NCBI RefSeq assembly: GCF_000026945.1
Contig: NC_012860.1
Location: forward strand, 1,426,001 to 1,490,000
DNA: 64,000 bases
From: Candida dubliniensis CD36
Taxonomy: Eukaryota > Ascomycota > Pichiomycetes > Serinales > Debaryomycetaceae
Reading direction: 5' to 3'
In this document: positions 11,101 to 20,209 of the stretch, piece after piece
How positions within the stretch are numbered: the stretch's first letter is position 1
Layout of the letters: each line of letters begins with the position of its first letter
The notes under the pieces: model-generated
Told to the model about the DNA's origin: nothing
What the model saw: only the letters and a program-made list of their open reading frames with translations
Databases searched by the model: none
Program-made: the position numbers and the translations under genes

Positions 11101-11520
11101 GATGAAGAAGGCAATGTTAAAGGAATCAAGACAGTCAGAGTTGAATGGAAACGTTCTGATTCAGGAGCTTGGCAAATGGCTGAGGTTCCAGGTAGTGAAG
11201 AATTTTTCCCAGCCGATGTTATTTTGTTGTCTATGGGATTCCTTGGACCTGAAGCAGATAATTTGGAAGTTCAAAAGACCAAGAGAGGTACTATCACCAC
11301 TGTTGATCCAAATGTATACAAGGTCAACAAAGACGATAATGTTTTTGCTGCTGGTGATTGTAGAAGAGGTCAATCATTAGTTGTTTGGGGTATCCAAGAA
11401 GGTAGACAATGTGCTAGAGAAGTTGATGAGTATTTAATGGGATCTACTAGATTGCCAGGTAATGGTTCTGTTGAACAAAGAAACTATAAATTATTAGAGG
11501 AATTAGCCGAAAAGGTTTAA
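5140..11520 (+). CDS. GLT1: NADH-dependent glutamate synthase (GOGAT)
   Basis: A 2126-residue single-chain GOGAT that makes two glutamates from glutamine and 2-oxoglutarate using NADH, central to ammonium assimilation. The first ATG (5140) is followed by a propeptide of 49 residues, then Cys50 (KDACGVGF), the N-terminal nucleophile of the class II glutaminase domain after maturation. The FMN synthase domain carries GEGGEDAAR. The [3Fe-4S] ligands are Cys1180, Cys1186 and Cys1191 (Cx5Cx4C). The GXGXG domain follows. After a Lys-rich linker the NADH/FAD subunit-like part starts near residue 1640, with [4Fe-4S] cysteines from Cys1667 (CMDCGVPFC, CPAPCNGAC). An FAD Rossmann motif VIGSGPAGLAAA lies near 1773, and a second motif is VVIGGGDTGND. 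No intron, frameshift or missing domain was seen. Several antisense frames inside are shadows. Confidence 0.98.
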   Translation: MSPSASYLPQEEFSTTNVYDYDEVPENKSWASSLPVAKGLYNPELEKDACGVGFTCHLKGVPSHKIVSDAKSLLCNMTHRGGELNPQDGDGAGLLSSIPHKFLKREFQYYCNVELPAKGQYGVGNVFFKKDDAVFEKSKKTFESIADSLGLKVLGWREVPHDSSILGAAALSREPYILQPAVVYKEIWGQDVSDDEFDSKYRKDFEKRLFILRKQASHTIGLHNWFYICSLSNKTIVYKGQLAPKQVYSYYHDLVNAEYESHFALVHSRFSTNTFPSWDRAQPLRLAAHNGEINTLRGNKNWMRAKEGVMKSKLFGDEMDKLFPIIEEGGSDSAAFDNVLELLVINGVVSLPEAVMMMIPEAWQNDENIDPKKKAFYEWAACLMEPWDGPALFTFADDRYCGANLDRNGLRPCRYYVIDDDRMICASEVGVIEIQPEKVIQKGRLQPGRMLLVDTKEGRIVDDRELKNKVASRYDFKSWVLANMISLQDLNEKLAARKIDIEAKPIDVNVNVQSDPRLVAAGYSHEQILFVLAPMAEGNEALGSMGNDNALACISEQPKLLYEYFRQLFAQVTNPPIDPIREKIVMSLECYVGPQGNLLEMKPDQLNRLLLKSPILTSSELLTIKNIQTVYPSWSVANIDITFEKSEGIQGYINTIDRICQAASQAIADDNQIIILSDVATCAERLPISALIAVGAVHHHLVRQKQRSKVALIIETQEAKEVHHACCLVGYGADAINPYLAMETLVRMKHQGLLKNESLTEEKIIQNYKGSIDAGILKVMSKMGISTLASYKGAQIFEALGIDNSVIDRCFAGTASRIKGVTFEYIAQDAFTLHERGYPTRDTIKPIGLPETGEYHWRDGGDTHINDPAAIASLQDAVRNKNERAYEAYAKKENEAVRNCTLRGLLDFEFESSTEVPIDQVEPWTEIVRRFFTGAMSYGSISMESHSTLAVAMNRLGGKSNTGEGGEDAARSQVHENGDTMRSAIKQVASGRFGVTSYYLADADELQIKMAQGAKPGEGGELPGNKVSAEIGKTRHSTPGVGLISPPPHHDIYSIEDLKQLLYDLKCANPRARTSVKLVSEVGVGIVAAGVAKAGSENILVSGGDGGTGAAKLTSIKYAGLPWELGLAESHQTLVLNDLRGRVILQTDGQIRTGRDIAIACLLGAEEWGFATSPLIAMGCIYMRKCHLGTCPVGIATQDPELRKKFEGTPEHVINFFYYLANDLRKFMAKLGFRTINEMVGRTEKLKVREDLRNTKNANIDLSPILTPAHTIRPGVATHCVRKQDHKLHIRVDNKLIDESELTLAKGLPVTIDCEVVNTDRSLGTTLSYRVSKTFGEQGLPHDTIHVNVTGSAGQSFGAFLASGVTLELEGDANDYIGKGLSGGRIIVYPPRESKFKAEDQIIAGNTAFFGATSGSAFIRGIAAERFAVRNSGAIIVTEGTGDHGCEYMSGGRVVVLGSTGRNFGSGMCGGIAYVLDMAQDFAEKVNGAQVELSQVTETEEIAFLRNLIEDHRHYTGSEVADNILNDFNRYLPRFVKVLPNDYKKVLEKEKKLAEEAKKKELSTFLKSIKEDPESDVTNGEAYKIKKGHVHHPNKGKNEPKVADVEDTIFNTEFEKKAPVKLDKLRGFMKYKRRNEKYRDAKARTKDWNEMTSRLTKEELKYETARCMDCGVPFCTSDTGCPISNVIPKWNELVFNDRWFDALQRLLMTNNFPEFTGRICPAPCNGACVLGINEDPVNIKSVECAIIDHGFEQGWIKPTPPAHRTGKTVAVIGSGPAGLAAADQLNKAGHLVTVYERSDRPGGLLMYGIPNMKLDKGIVKRRTDLLAAEGVEFICNTTVGEDITVSELKSQFDAVVFAVGSTIPRDLRIPGRELKNINFAMQLLHSNTKALLDDQLEDIRKNLAGKNVVVIGGGDTGNDCLGTSTRHGAKSVTNFELLPHPPNARPKDNPWPQWPRIFRVDYGHTEVATHYGKDPREYSILSKEFVGDEEGNVKGIKTVRVEWKRSDSGAWQMAEVPGSEEFFPADVILLSMGFLGPEADNLEVQKTKRGTITTVDPNVYKVNKDDNVFAAGDCRRGQSLVVWGIQEGRQCAREVDEYLMGSTRLPGNGSVEQRNYKLLEELAEKV

Positions 11521-11814
11521 ATTTAAAAAAAAAAAAAAATTGCTAAAATATTATGAGTTAGGTCTTGTATGTTTATATATATATATATATATTAATGTGT
11601 GTGTGTTATTATTCTGTTCAAGTTGTAAAATAAATGAATTGAAGTTTGTATTTGTGCAAAGCAAGTAGACAAAAAGAACAATCAGATCTTAGGTAAAACC
11701 AAAAACTTTTTGTTCCTGTATATAACCACCTGAGACTCAAAACTCTTCCTTTTTTTTGTTGACACTAATTTCACTGGAGAGTGTTCTTCTCTTGCCACTC
11801 TTTCTACCCACAAC

Positions 11815-12963
11815 ATGTCTGAACAACCAACAGAACCACTTTCGATCAAGGAAGAATATCAACTATGGAGGGAAAACTGTCGATACATGTATGAGTTTGT
11901 TAGTGAGACGGCATTGACATGGCCATCACTTACAATTCAATGGCTTCCAAAGTACACTCAATCCAAGGGGCTCATTGATGCCAAACTTCTATTGGGAACA
12001 CATACGTCCAACCAAAGTGAAAACCAGTTGAAAGTTGCATCAACACAGTTGCTGGCAGACCCGAATGTCAAGGCCAATTCGAAAATCAAAATTGTAGAGA
12101 AACTCGAAAATAATGCCGAAATCTGCCGTGCAAGATACATGCCACAAGATGCAAATATCGTAGCCACCATCAACGGGTTGGGTGAGGTGGACTTGTATAA
12201 TTTAGACACTGAAACCAGATATTCACATTTTGCTCCACACACAAAGAACGGGTACGGCATATCTTGGAACCCCAAACAAAAAGGATTATTAGTCACTGGT
12301 GCTGATGACCATCTTGTTTGCGTTAGTGACACCACCACTACCAAAACTATTTTCAAAAGTGACATACAAAAAGATATTGTTAATGATGTTAAATGGCACC
12401 AATTCAATGGCAATTTATTTGCATCAGTGTCAGAGGATAGCCATGTTTACTTGTTTGATATAAGAGATAACAAAGTGGTTAGTGAATACTACGCAGAATC
12501 TTCCAATGGTATCAATTCCTTGGCATTCTCTTCATTTGCGGAGAACTTGATGGCAATTGGTAATACAAATTCAAATATCAATTTATTAGACTTGAGAAAA
12601 TTGGATCTGTCCTCAGGATTGTTACACACCATGATGGGCCATTCAGAGGGGATAACTTGTATGGAATTTTCACCCCACCATGACGGTATACTTGCCACTG
12701 GATCGCAAGACAGAAGGATAATTATTTGGGACTTGTTCAAAGTTGGAGAAGAGCAACAACAAGAAGACGCTGAGGATGGGTGTCCCGAACTATTCATGAT
12801 GCATGCTGGTCATACTGCAGGAGTAAGCGATTTAAGTTGGTGTCCTTTTAAAGAGTGGATGATTGGGTCGGTTGCTGACGATAATATTGTCCATCTTTGG
12901 GAAATCAGTAAAAAGTTGATTACAAACGAAGAAGTTGAAGTAGATGAGTCGGTTTTAGAGTAG
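11815..12963 (+). CDS. HAT2: Hat2-like WD-repeat histone-binding subunit (RbAp46/48 family)
   Basis: A 382-residue histone chaperone subunit that partners the Hat1 acetyltransferase and presents histone H4 for acetylation. The N-terminal helix region reads EEYQLWRENCRYMYEFVSETALTWPSLTIQWLP, diagnostic of the RbAp46/48-Hat2-Msi1 group. The blocks RARYMPQDANIVATINGLGEVDLY and EDGCPELFMMHAGHTAGVSDLSW match, the latter being the acidic loop that holds the histone H4 helix. Six to seven WD blades fill residues ~110-370. The ATG at 11815 is the first in frame. The main alternative is an Msi1-type CAF-1 subunit; the MPQDxNIVATINGxG wording favours Hat2. Confidence 0.88.
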   Translation: MSEQPTEPLSIKEEYQLWRENCRYMYEFVSETALTWPSLTIQWLPKYTQSKGLIDAKLLLGTHTSNQSENQLKVASTQLLADPNVKANSKIKIVEKLENNAEICRARYMPQDANIVATINGLGEVDLYNLDTETRYSHFAPHTKNGYGISWNPKQKGLLVTGADDHLVCVSDTTTTKTIFKSDIQKDIVNDVKWHQFNGNLFASVSEDSHVYLFDIRDNKVVSEYYAESSNGINSLAFSSFAENLMAIGNTNSNINLLDLRKLDLSSGLLHTMMGHSEGITCMEFSPHHDGILATGSQDRRIIIWDLFKVGEEQQQEDAEDGCPELFMMHAGHTAGVSDLSWCPFKEWMIGSVADDNIVHLWEISKKLITNEEVEVDESVLE

Positions 12964-13253
12964 ACATGTGAGTAGTGTTTCAGTAAAAGCTGGTTGTATA
13001 TATTGCTTAGAATAGTCACCATACTTTCTGATAAACAATCAATCGTACTAGTTAAATATAATTAAGATATGAAAGAGCAATTGAATAACTTCAAAAGTAA
13101 CAACTTGTCGATCTAGAAGTCAAATATGTAAACACGAAATAGACGTTACAAAAATTTGTAATGGAGAATGAGCGAGGAGATAAAAAAAAAAAAGTCTCGA
13201 AAATACCTGCGTGCTGGATAATTCTTGCAACCTCTCAAACCCACATACTATTC

Positions 13254-14567
13254 ATGTCCAAACAAACGACTCATATACATAGATTGATAGCCGATTATCT
13301 TAAGGAAAACAACTACTTGGACACTTTAAGACAATTTGAGAATGAACATGGAAATCCAATTCCTGCCACCAAATTATTGGATGAATCATTATCTGATATA
13401 ATCAATGATCGAATTCAATACAACACTCTTTTGGGCGATAATAAGGCCAATGAAGGCGTAATTAATGTAAATGATGAGTTATCATCTGAATTAAAACAGA
13501 TTATTACTCAACAATTTTCAAACTGGATCACACCATTTCCTCGTCAGCCTAGTAAATTGATTGATATTGATGGATTAGTGATCAGTTCCTGCCATGATAA
13601 GGATAATGAGTTGATATATTTGAGTAGCAACGATTGTAAAGTTTATGTTGTTAAACAGAACAATATTGTCCATGTTTTGAAAACGCCGGTGGTTATTAAG
13701 AAAATATTGGTTATTGATGATAGTGATAAAGTTGTGTTAGTAGGAATGAATGGAATTCTATATCTAAGGGAAAAAGGTAAATTACAAGAGATCGATCAAT
13801 TTCAAGCACACAAAAGGTTAATTGTTGATGCCAAATCTATTGTTTTTCGAAATCAAAAGTACTTAATCACATTAGGTTGGGATTTCCATCTTCGATTGAT
13901 TATGCTTCATTCAAATAGGGGCGACAAGAACGAGGTGCAGAGATTTGAACTATGGTCTGAATTGAAATTACAACAACAGGGGTCATGTTTAGATGTAACA
14001 GTATATCAAGATCAATTGGTGATTGTATTAGGTAAAACAGAAAACACATTATTAGACGTTATCACAATGAGTGCAAACAATTCCCAAGAGTTGACTCTAG
14101 TTCATAAGATTTCGTTAAATGACGCCGAATTCACTGCAGCTGGATTTTCACCAAGGTGTTTAACAATTGAAAATTCTGGACATGTACCATTAATTGCTGT
14201 GGGCACATCCCATGAACCATATATGCGTTTAATTATTGTCCCCTTGCGAGATCTTTCCCACGAACCTTCCATCAAAAGAAATCAAATTATAAAGAATTTA
14301 AATACCATGTCTCCACAAGACAGATACTCACAACCTATAATAGCATGGAGAGTACAAACACCAGATAACAACAAAGCAAGCGGAGTGTGGGTAATGGGAG
14401 ATGATGGGACAATCAGAGGTATTGATATAGTTGAAGATCAAGTTATTGTTGAACTCAAAGATGGTCACCAAGGCAAAATAAAAGACTTTATTACTTTTAT
14501 TGATGAGAATTCAGTTGAAAAGTTAGTAACCAGTGGCATAGATAGAGAGATTATAACGTGGAAATGA
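13254..14567 (+). CDS. LisH-domain protein with WD-like C-terminal region, function unknown
   Basis: From the ATG at 13254 this is a 437-residue protein. Residues ~5-35 (HIHRLIADYLKENNYLDTL then RQFENE) form a LisH dimerisation motif. The rest has regularly spaced beta-like segments such as LITLGWDFHLRLI and a last blade KLVTSGIDREIITWK, suggesting a divergent WD propeller. LisH plus WD proteins usually act as scaffolds; no specific partner can be read here. An in-frame ATG at 13161 would add 31 residues, including a KKKK run and a short hydrophobic patch. I prefer 13254 because the LisH motif follows at once and the extension looks like leader sequence. It lies ~290 bases after HAT2 in the same direction. 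Confidence 0.75.
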   Translation: MSKQTTHIHRLIADYLKENNYLDTLRQFENEHGNPIPATKLLDESLSDIINDRIQYNTLLGDNKANEGVINVNDELSSELKQIITQQFSNWITPFPRQPSKLIDIDGLVISSCHDKDNELIYLSSNDCKVYVVKQNNIVHVLKTPVVIKKILVIDDSDKVVLVGMNGILYLREKGKLQEIDQFQAHKRLIVDAKSIVFRNQKYLITLGWDFHLRLIMLHSNRGDKNEVQRFELWSELKLQQQGSCLDVTVYQDQLVIVLGKTENTLLDVITMSANNSQELTLVHKISLNDAEFTAAGFSPRCLTIENSGHVPLIAVGTSHEPYMRLIIVPLRDLSHEPSIKRNQIIKNLNTMSPQDRYSQPIIAWRVQTPDNNKASGVWVMGDDGTIRGIDIVEDQVIVELKDGHQGKIKDFITFIDENSVEKLVTSGIDREIITWK

Positions 14568-15782
14568 AAAGCCACAGAATAGTTTGGAGCTTGGAAGTTG
14601 TGTCACGTGATACCATCAACTTAACAATAAAATAAACTTTAACAGAGATAAAGTGTTAGAGATGAGATGAAATGAGCAATAGGTTACGTGTGTTGTCAGA
14701 GAGAGAGAGTGTGTGTGTGGGGCATATCAAAGAGGAGAAAAAGTTTAACAAAATTTAGCGGATAAACAATAACAAGAAAGAAAAAAAAAAAAGAAGCAGA
14801 CTCGTGGAGTTAAAGAATAGGAAATAATAAAAGTTGGACCTCGGGTAAATCAATGCCACACAACCTGAAATAAAAGTTTCACACAATAGAAAATTCAAGC
14901 AACAAAACAAGAAATAATATCACAATTTACTTCCCATAGTTTGGAATTCGGTTCCTTTTGCAATAAATCGAGTTCTTTTTTTTTTTTTTCATATTCATTT
15001 TTGATGCACCCAAGTTTTTTGAACTCAACAAGTTTATATTCTTAAGTTGTTGTTCTGTTATTTAATCTTCCTTTTATTCTTTCAAATGACCCAAATGTTG
15101 CCTGTAGATTAACATTTGATGATCTAAATCTTGTCAATTATCAAATGGGAAACCTATCTTTTAAATAACCTATTTAATTATAAAATAAAATAAACGTTTT
15201 TCAAGAATTTCCCCAACTTTTTTTTTTTTTGCTTCTCTGTATTTGGCTGTTTTGCTCTGTATCAGTTTCCCGCATTATCAACATATTTGATTTTGACGCA
15301 ACTTATCCAAATCTAGTACCGACGGGTATTTAACACCAGACTCACCCACCCACAAACTGGATTTTCTTAGTTTTTTCTTTTTTATTTATATTCTTTTTTT
15401 AACCTTTTGGTATATATATTTCTTTTTTTTTTTCTTTTCTTCAAAAAGATCAAGAACTATAAATATTATCATATTTGTCATTTAATTTATTGTATCAACA
15501 AAAACAAGAGTTTAGATTTTGTCTGTTATCTTTTTGTTTTAATTCATTTCATTATATTTATTAGATATTATAGACTATCACAACCTATCCTAGGCTGAAT
15601 AAATCACATAATTGCATTTATTTAATTTGTTCTATTCTTCAATTTTTGCAATTTTAGGGTCATTTCTTGTCACTTATTTATTATCATTTGCTCAAACCGA
15701 TATTTCGAAATCAAATAATTTCTTGTTTAACTGATTTTGTTTTTTTTTTTTTTTTTTTTACCCCACATCATCATCGTACTAA
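14568..15782. other. Spacer upstream of ANT1
   Basis: About 1.2 kb with no supported gene. It contains TCACGTGA at 14603-14610, GA/GT-rich stretches near 14700-14720, and repeated long T runs (about 14977, 15219 and 15741). An open frame over 15407-15598 has no ATG start and is low-complexity Phe/Lys/Tyr coding, so it is not called. Confidence 0.55.
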
Positions 15783-16820
15783 ATGTCACTTTCACCAATA
15801 GAAAAAGCAGCTTCTGGGGCTTTAGCATCAGCTATCGCCAATACATTGGTTTATCCATTAGATTTGAGTAAAGTTTTAATCCAAACTCAAGTCAAGAAAA
15901 GCAAACCAAAGAGTGAGCTTAATAGAATCCCTACCCCGCCTTCAGAATCAGATTTAGAAGATTCTGTTTATAAGCAAAAATTGGATGAAGATAACGGATT
16001 AAAGTATAAAAATACCATTGATGTTTTAACTCAGATTTATAAAAAGAAGGGGATTTTGGGGTGGTATCATGGGTTGTTTTCTACCGTAGTTGGTACTGCC
16101 GCGCAAAACTTTTCCTACTTTTATTGGTACACCATAGTTAAAAGGGTGTATGCCAATTTATACAAACACATACCTAACCACAAACCAGGAACTTTTACTG
16201 AATTGTTTCTTGGTGCCTTGGCAGCAGCAATTTCGCAATGTTTCACCATGCCAATTGGGGTGATAACTACACAACAACAAACCGATAAAAACCATAAAAA
16301 TTTGATTCAGTTGATTCAAGAGATTTTGGAGCAAGACGGTATTTCTGGGTTATGGAGAGGATTGAGAGTATCCATGGTCTTGTGTATCAATCCATCAATC
16401 ACCTATGGTTCTTATGAACGTTTGAAACAAATATTTTACGGTGATAAACAGTTTTTAAACCCACTTGAGTCATTTTCCTTGGGTGTCTTGGCTAAATCAT
16501 TGGCTACTATTGCCACTCAACCGTTAATTGTTTCAAAGGCAATGATTCAAAAGAAATCATCGTCTAAGAAAAACAGCAAGTCAACTGACAAAAACTCGGA
16601 AGATGAAGATGAAGACGATATAAAATTCGATCATTTCACCGATGCGTTAGCATACTTGTGGCGAACTGAAAAGTTCCGTGGGTTATACAAAGGTATTGCA
16701 CCACAATTGTTGAAAGGAGTATTCGTCCAGGGGTTGTTGTTTACTTTTAAAGATCAATTAGATATATTGTTTTTGTTTTTGTTATCATTGATTAAGAGGA
16801 GATCTGGTATCAAAAAATAA
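15783..16820 (+). CDS. ANT1: Peroxisomal adenine nucleotide carrier
   Basis: A 345-residue mitochondrial-carrier-family protein of the Ant1/PMP47 type. These exchange cytosolic ATP for AMP across the peroxisomal membrane to feed fatty-acid activation inside peroxisomes. Three carrier repeats are visible: residues ~5-110 (VYPLDLSKVLIQTQ), ~140-220 (FTMPIGVITTQQQT) and ~230-330 (ATQPLIVSKAMIQKK). The segments NFSYFYWYTIVKR, WRGLRVSMVLCINPSITYGSYERLKQIF and LLKGVFVQGLLFTFKDQLD match yeast Ant1. A Lys/Ser/acidic insert around residues 258-282 is longer than in yeast. The ATG at 15783 follows a T-rich leader. Confidence 0.92.
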   Translation: MSLSPIEKAASGALASAIANTLVYPLDLSKVLIQTQVKKSKPKSELNRIPTPPSESDLEDSVYKQKLDEDNGLKYKNTIDVLTQIYKKKGILGWYHGLFSTVVGTAAQNFSYFYWYTIVKRVYANLYKHIPNHKPGTFTELFLGALAAAISQCFTMPIGVITTQQQTDKNHKNLIQLIQEILEQDGISGLWRGLRVSMVLCINPSITYGSYERLKQIFYGDKQFLNPLESFSLGVLAKSLATIATQPLIVSKAMIQKKSSSKKNSKSTDKNSEDEDEDDIKFDHFTDALAYLWRTEKFRGLYKGIAPQLLKGVFVQGLLFTFKDQLDILFLFLLSLIKRRSGIKK

Positions 16821-17507
16821 TTGAGCCATACTTGGAGATATAAAGCTATACATGAAAATCCAAAAAAAAAAAAAAAAGAAAATAAAGGGAAAGGGGTTTC
16901 GAGAGTAATAATTAAAGCAAAACTAAAAGTAGACCTTTTGTAGTTCTTTGTTGTTATTATTATATTTCTAAATAGGTTTCAATATAAACAAGTCTTAGAT
17001 TGTACTGGAAGAGTTACGCATAACCATTATCGTTGTTGATTGTTGCAATGCTATGCTAAGTGTAAGTGAGAATCGGGTCATTGTTTCAAAAACAATCGAT
17101 GCAGTAGCCCGCCACAGGAAAAAATATCATCTTGACATGATAAGGGTTTATCAATACAATTAGGGTTATAGCCCTAAACATATTGATTCACACGTGAGCA
17201 AAAATGAGATATTTGCCGCGCACGACTTTGAGTACGTACTTACCAATTATAGGCTGAAAAAAAAAAAAAAACATTCACACAGTAAGGCGATTTTGTTGTA
17301 TGAGTAGGTGCGCTCGCTCAAAGACATACAAACCATACATTTTCTTAGTCTCCCTCCCAACCTGACTCTCATAGTTCCTGTGTGTGTGTGTGTTCCCACC
17401 AAAAACTTTCCTCGCAGTCTCATATACTCAATTTTTTTCTTACAAAAATTTTTTTTCTTTTACTTTTTTTCAAGGATTCTTCTTTTTACAATTCAACAAC
17501 ATCAATC
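16821..17507. other. Promoter and leader of RPS23
   Basis: About 690 bases between ANT1 and RPS23. It contains the Tbf1-type and Cbf1-type sites listed separately, a poly-A run near 17257-17271, a GT repeat near 17380-17391 and pyrimidine-rich leader sequence just before the ATG. No intron signal (GTATGT followed by a TACTAAC-like box) was seen in the leader. Confidence 0.65.
17160..17196. promoter_or_regulatory. Tbf1-type palindrome and Cbf1 box of the RPS23 promoter
   Basis: TTAGGGTTATAGCCCTAA at 17160-17177 is a perfect inverted pair of TTAGGG half-sites, the Tbf1 recognition sequence. CACGTG follows at 17191-17196 inside CACACGTGAGC. Tbf1 together with Cbf1 is known to control ribosomal-protein genes in C. 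albicans. The sites lie 311-348 bases before the RPS23 ATG, and a further TAAGGGTTTA copy lies around 17141-17150. Confidence 0.75.
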
Positions 17508-17945
17508 ATGGGTAAAGGTAAACCAAGAGGGCTTAACTCTGCTAGAAAATTAAGAGTTCACAGAAGAAACAACAGATGGGCTGATCAAGCTTATAAAGCT
17601 AGATTATTAGGTACCGCTTTCAAATCTTCTCCATTTGGTGGTTCATCTCACGCCAAAGGTATCGTTTTGGAAAAAATTGGTATTGAATCTAAACAACCAA
17701 ACTCTGCTATTAGAAAATGTGTCAGAGTCCAATTAATCAAAAACGGTAAGAAAGTCACTGCTTTCGTTCCAAACGATGGTTGTTTGAACTTTGTTGATGA
17801 AAATGACGAAGTCTTGTTGGCCGGTTTCGGTAGAAGAGGTAAAGCTAAGGGGGATATTCCAGGGGTTAGATTCAAGGTTGTTAAAGTTTCTGGTGTCTCT
17901 TTATTGGCTTTATGGAAAGAAAAGAAAGAAAAACCAAGATCATAG
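17508..17945 (+). CDS. RPS23: 40S ribosomal protein S23 (uS12)
   Basis: A 145-residue decoding-centre ribosomal protein, the eukaryotic uS12. It starts [20 protein letters not shown] and contains the hallmark loop [16 protein letters not shown], whose first Pro is the residue hydroxylated in other fungi. It ends KEKKEKPRS. The true start is the ATG at 17508, although the frame stays open further upstream into the leader. The coding frame is uninterrupted; the two S. cerevisiae homologues each carry an intron. Codon use is strongly biased to the high-expression set (AGA, GGT, TTG/TTA, no CTG), as expected for a ribosomal protein. It converges on IWS1. Confidence 0.97.
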   Translation: MGKGKPRGLNSARKLRVHRRNNRWADQAYKARLLGTAFKSSPFGGSSHAKGIVLEKIGIESKQPNSAIRKCVRVQLIKNGKKVTAFVPNDGCLNFVDENDEVLLAGFGRRGKAKGDIPGVRFKVVKVSGVSLLALWKEKKEKPRS

Positions 17946-18305
17946 ATTATCCCAATATATATATGTATGTGTTTTTTATTCTTTGGGGAGTTGTATAATA
18001 ATAATGAAAATATAATACGATAAAGTTATAAAGGATTATCATTGATTGTATTCTTCTTTTTGTTGTTATCAAATTAAAGAAAAGGATATTTTCTCAGAAA
18101 ACGGAGTGTATAAATATATTTCAATACAATTGCACGTTTTTACTATAGGAACAGTGAGTCTTTGCTTTTGGTTTTCTACTTGAAGTATTGTAGATCAATT
18201 TTTCCTCTTACTCTGTATTCGTCTACATCAAAATAGTGTCCAGTTATGTATGTACACATATATTTGGGGGCGGCGGCGGGGGAGAGTTATACAATCTTAT
18301 ACAAA
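17946..18305. other. Convergent 3' spacer between RPS23 and IWS1
   Basis: About 360 bases holding the 3' ends of two converging genes. It is AT-rich except for a G/C-rich patch (GGGGGCGGCGGCGGGGGAG) near 18266-18284 close to the IWS1 stop. No gene seen. Confidence 0.6.
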
Positions 18306-19514
18306 CTACATTGCCAAATCTCTACCTTCAATAGATGGGCCACCTTTTTTAGCTGCTTTTCTTTTCACCGACATTGATGTCAATTTCAGGTTAATTCTCT
18401 TGAATCTTTCGTCATTGCTTGCATGTCTAGCTTGTTGTCTCATCAACAAACTCTTGTCAACTTGAGGAGCAATTTTATAAGCGGTAGTTCTTGTACTTGG
18501 AATAGCCGCCCTTTTCCTTCTTTCTGCATTTTCTTCATATAAGGTCTTTGCTTCTTTTCTTTTTACGCCTCTTGACAACTTATTAGTAAACTTGTTTCTG
18601 TTATATTCATGGAATTGTACAGTTCTGTCTTTGTACGAGTCAGATTTATTCAAAATGGGTCTTGTCCAATCACCAATCAATCTATCGACAATTTTCTTCA
18701 ACAGAGGTTCAGTTCGTTTAGAACGTTGATAAAACACTAACACTTTACCAATGCCAGAAGCAACTAAATGATCAGTCTTTATTGGCAAGGTTTCCAATGC
18801 ATGGATCAACTCTTTCTGTATTTGATATGCTGGCATCGAAGCATCTGGTAATGGTTCCAACCATAATCTAACTGCTTCTAACAAATTATTATCTAAAATA
18901 GGTATGGCCAAATCAGCTCTTGCTAAAATATCAGTCACTTCTCTTAATAATTTCAATTTTTCAGTGGCAATTTGACCTTGGGAATTCTTCTCGACGTCAG
19001 AATTGGCAGCTTTAATCATTTGATCTTTTAAATAATCAATTTTATCATCTTGCATTCTTTCAAGATCATCTTCATCAGCTTTTCTTCTTCTTTTATTCGT
19101 TGATTTTATCGCAGCACTCATTCTTTCTTCCAATTCAAATCTTTTTCTTTGTTGTGGGTCCATATTAGCAATGTCGATTTCGTCAGTTTGTTGCTGCGAT
19201 AATGATGGTCGAGAACCAGATGTCACATTACTATTGTCATTAAAATCGTCCTGTTCATGTTCTTGTGGTCTTGAATTCCTAATCAATTTCTTGCGTACAA
19301 TATCACCCATTTCTTCTCCATTGGTGACTTTTTCTACCTTTATGGAACTAAGCACATTTTCGTCATTTTCATATGTGAGTTCTTGCTGTTGAGGTTCTTG
19401 GTGTTCTGATACTTGTTGTTCTGGTTCCGGTTGTTGAGATTCAGCAACATTGGCTGTTGAAGGATCAATCTCATCGTGAGATAAATTGGTATAATCAGCT
19501 AACGGGTCACTCAT
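18306..19514 (-). CDS. IWS1: Transcription elongation factor Iws1/Spn1
   Basis: A 402-residue partner of Spt6 on elongating RNA polymerase II. The N-terminal half is acidic, Gln-rich and probably disordered ([20 protein letters not shown]). The conserved TFIIS-N-like (LW) domain spans roughly residues 185-290, with [37 protein letters not shown] and [17 protein letters not shown]. The basic tail ends [12 protein letters not shown], as in the family. An in-frame ATG at 19619 would add 35 residues (Lys-rich, encoded by an A-rich tract). The ATG at 19514 starting MSDPLADY is preferred because the extension is low-complexity. Confidence 0.9.
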   Translation of the reverse strand: MSDPLADYTNLSHDEIDPSTANVAESQQPEPEQQVSEHQEPQQQELTYENDENVLSSIKVEKVTNGEEMGDIVRKKLIRNSRPQEHEQDDFNDNSNVTSGSRPSLSQQQTDEIDIANMDPQQRKRFELEERMSAAIKSTNKRRRKADEDDLERMQDDKIDYLKDQMIKAANSDVEKNSQGQIATEKLKLLREVTDILARADLAIPILDNNLLEAVRLWLEPLPDASMPAYQIQKELIHALETLPIKTDHLVASGIGKVLVFYQRSKRTEPLLKKIVDRLIGDWTRPILNKSDSYKDRTVQFHEYNRNKFTNKLSRGVKRKEAKTLYEENAERRKRAAIPSTRTTAYKIAPQVDKSLLMRQQARHASNDERFKRINLKLTSMSVKRKAAKKGGPSIEGRDLAM

Positions 19515-20209
19515 TTCGGTATTTAACTTGTTATATTGGTCAAAGGATTGTAAAGATTGATAATTTTGTTTGGGTTTATTAATTTTTTTTTTTTCCTTCT
19601 CGTTTTTCTGCCTCTTCATAAATATCTGGCAATTCGGTTATTCCTCGCCATGTCTGTGTGATTGACATTCATCAAAGATTGTAACGATATGGGTATGTAC
19701 TAAGAATAATCAGATATATACATTGTCAAATGATATATCTATAAGTCTTGTCTATATTTAAGATGCTTTTTTACCAGTTTAAGTTGTTTTAAAAGTTTTA
19801 GCATAGTTTTGTTGACAAATTTCGTCAAAATTTGGTTTCAAAACTTTTTACAACCTTGACTTCTATTTTTTTGTCTCTAACTATAAGATAAATCCATAAA
19901 CCTTCCAACACCAAAATAGCTTACTGGACGTATTTTTTCACTGAAGTCTTGTTTTCTCCTTACTCTTATCTACTTGGAGTACTTCTGATACTATGACTTG
20001 CAACAGGTCGTGTAAATTGCACTAAGAAGTTTACTTCAGACCTTAGTGTGAATTTTTTTTTTCTCTCGTTTTTTCTCGCCCATACAACATCCGCCACGAA
20101 TCCCAATTCTCTTGTATCATTCAAAAATAAAACACTTTGGGTTGCTTTGAAAATTTCAGCTTGGGTTCATTTCGTCAACCAACACACACCCATACTCACG
20201 GAGAAACCA
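19515..20209. other. Divergent promoter region IWS1-SCD6
   Basis: About 695 bases between divergent starts. AT-rich with no ORF starting at ATG. A short imperfect hairpin (CACTAAG near 20020 with CTTAGTG near 20041, inner AAGT/ACTT) lies ~165 bases before the SCD6 ATG; its role is unknown. Confidence 0.5.

Noticed and set aside
15407..15598. Phe/Tyr/Lys-rich open frame upstream of ANT1
   Set aside because: No ATG, very low complexity, coded by T/A runs.
20048..20209. 54-codon upstream extension of SCD6
   Set aside because: It begins without an ATG, and the LSm domain starts exactly at the ATG at 20210.
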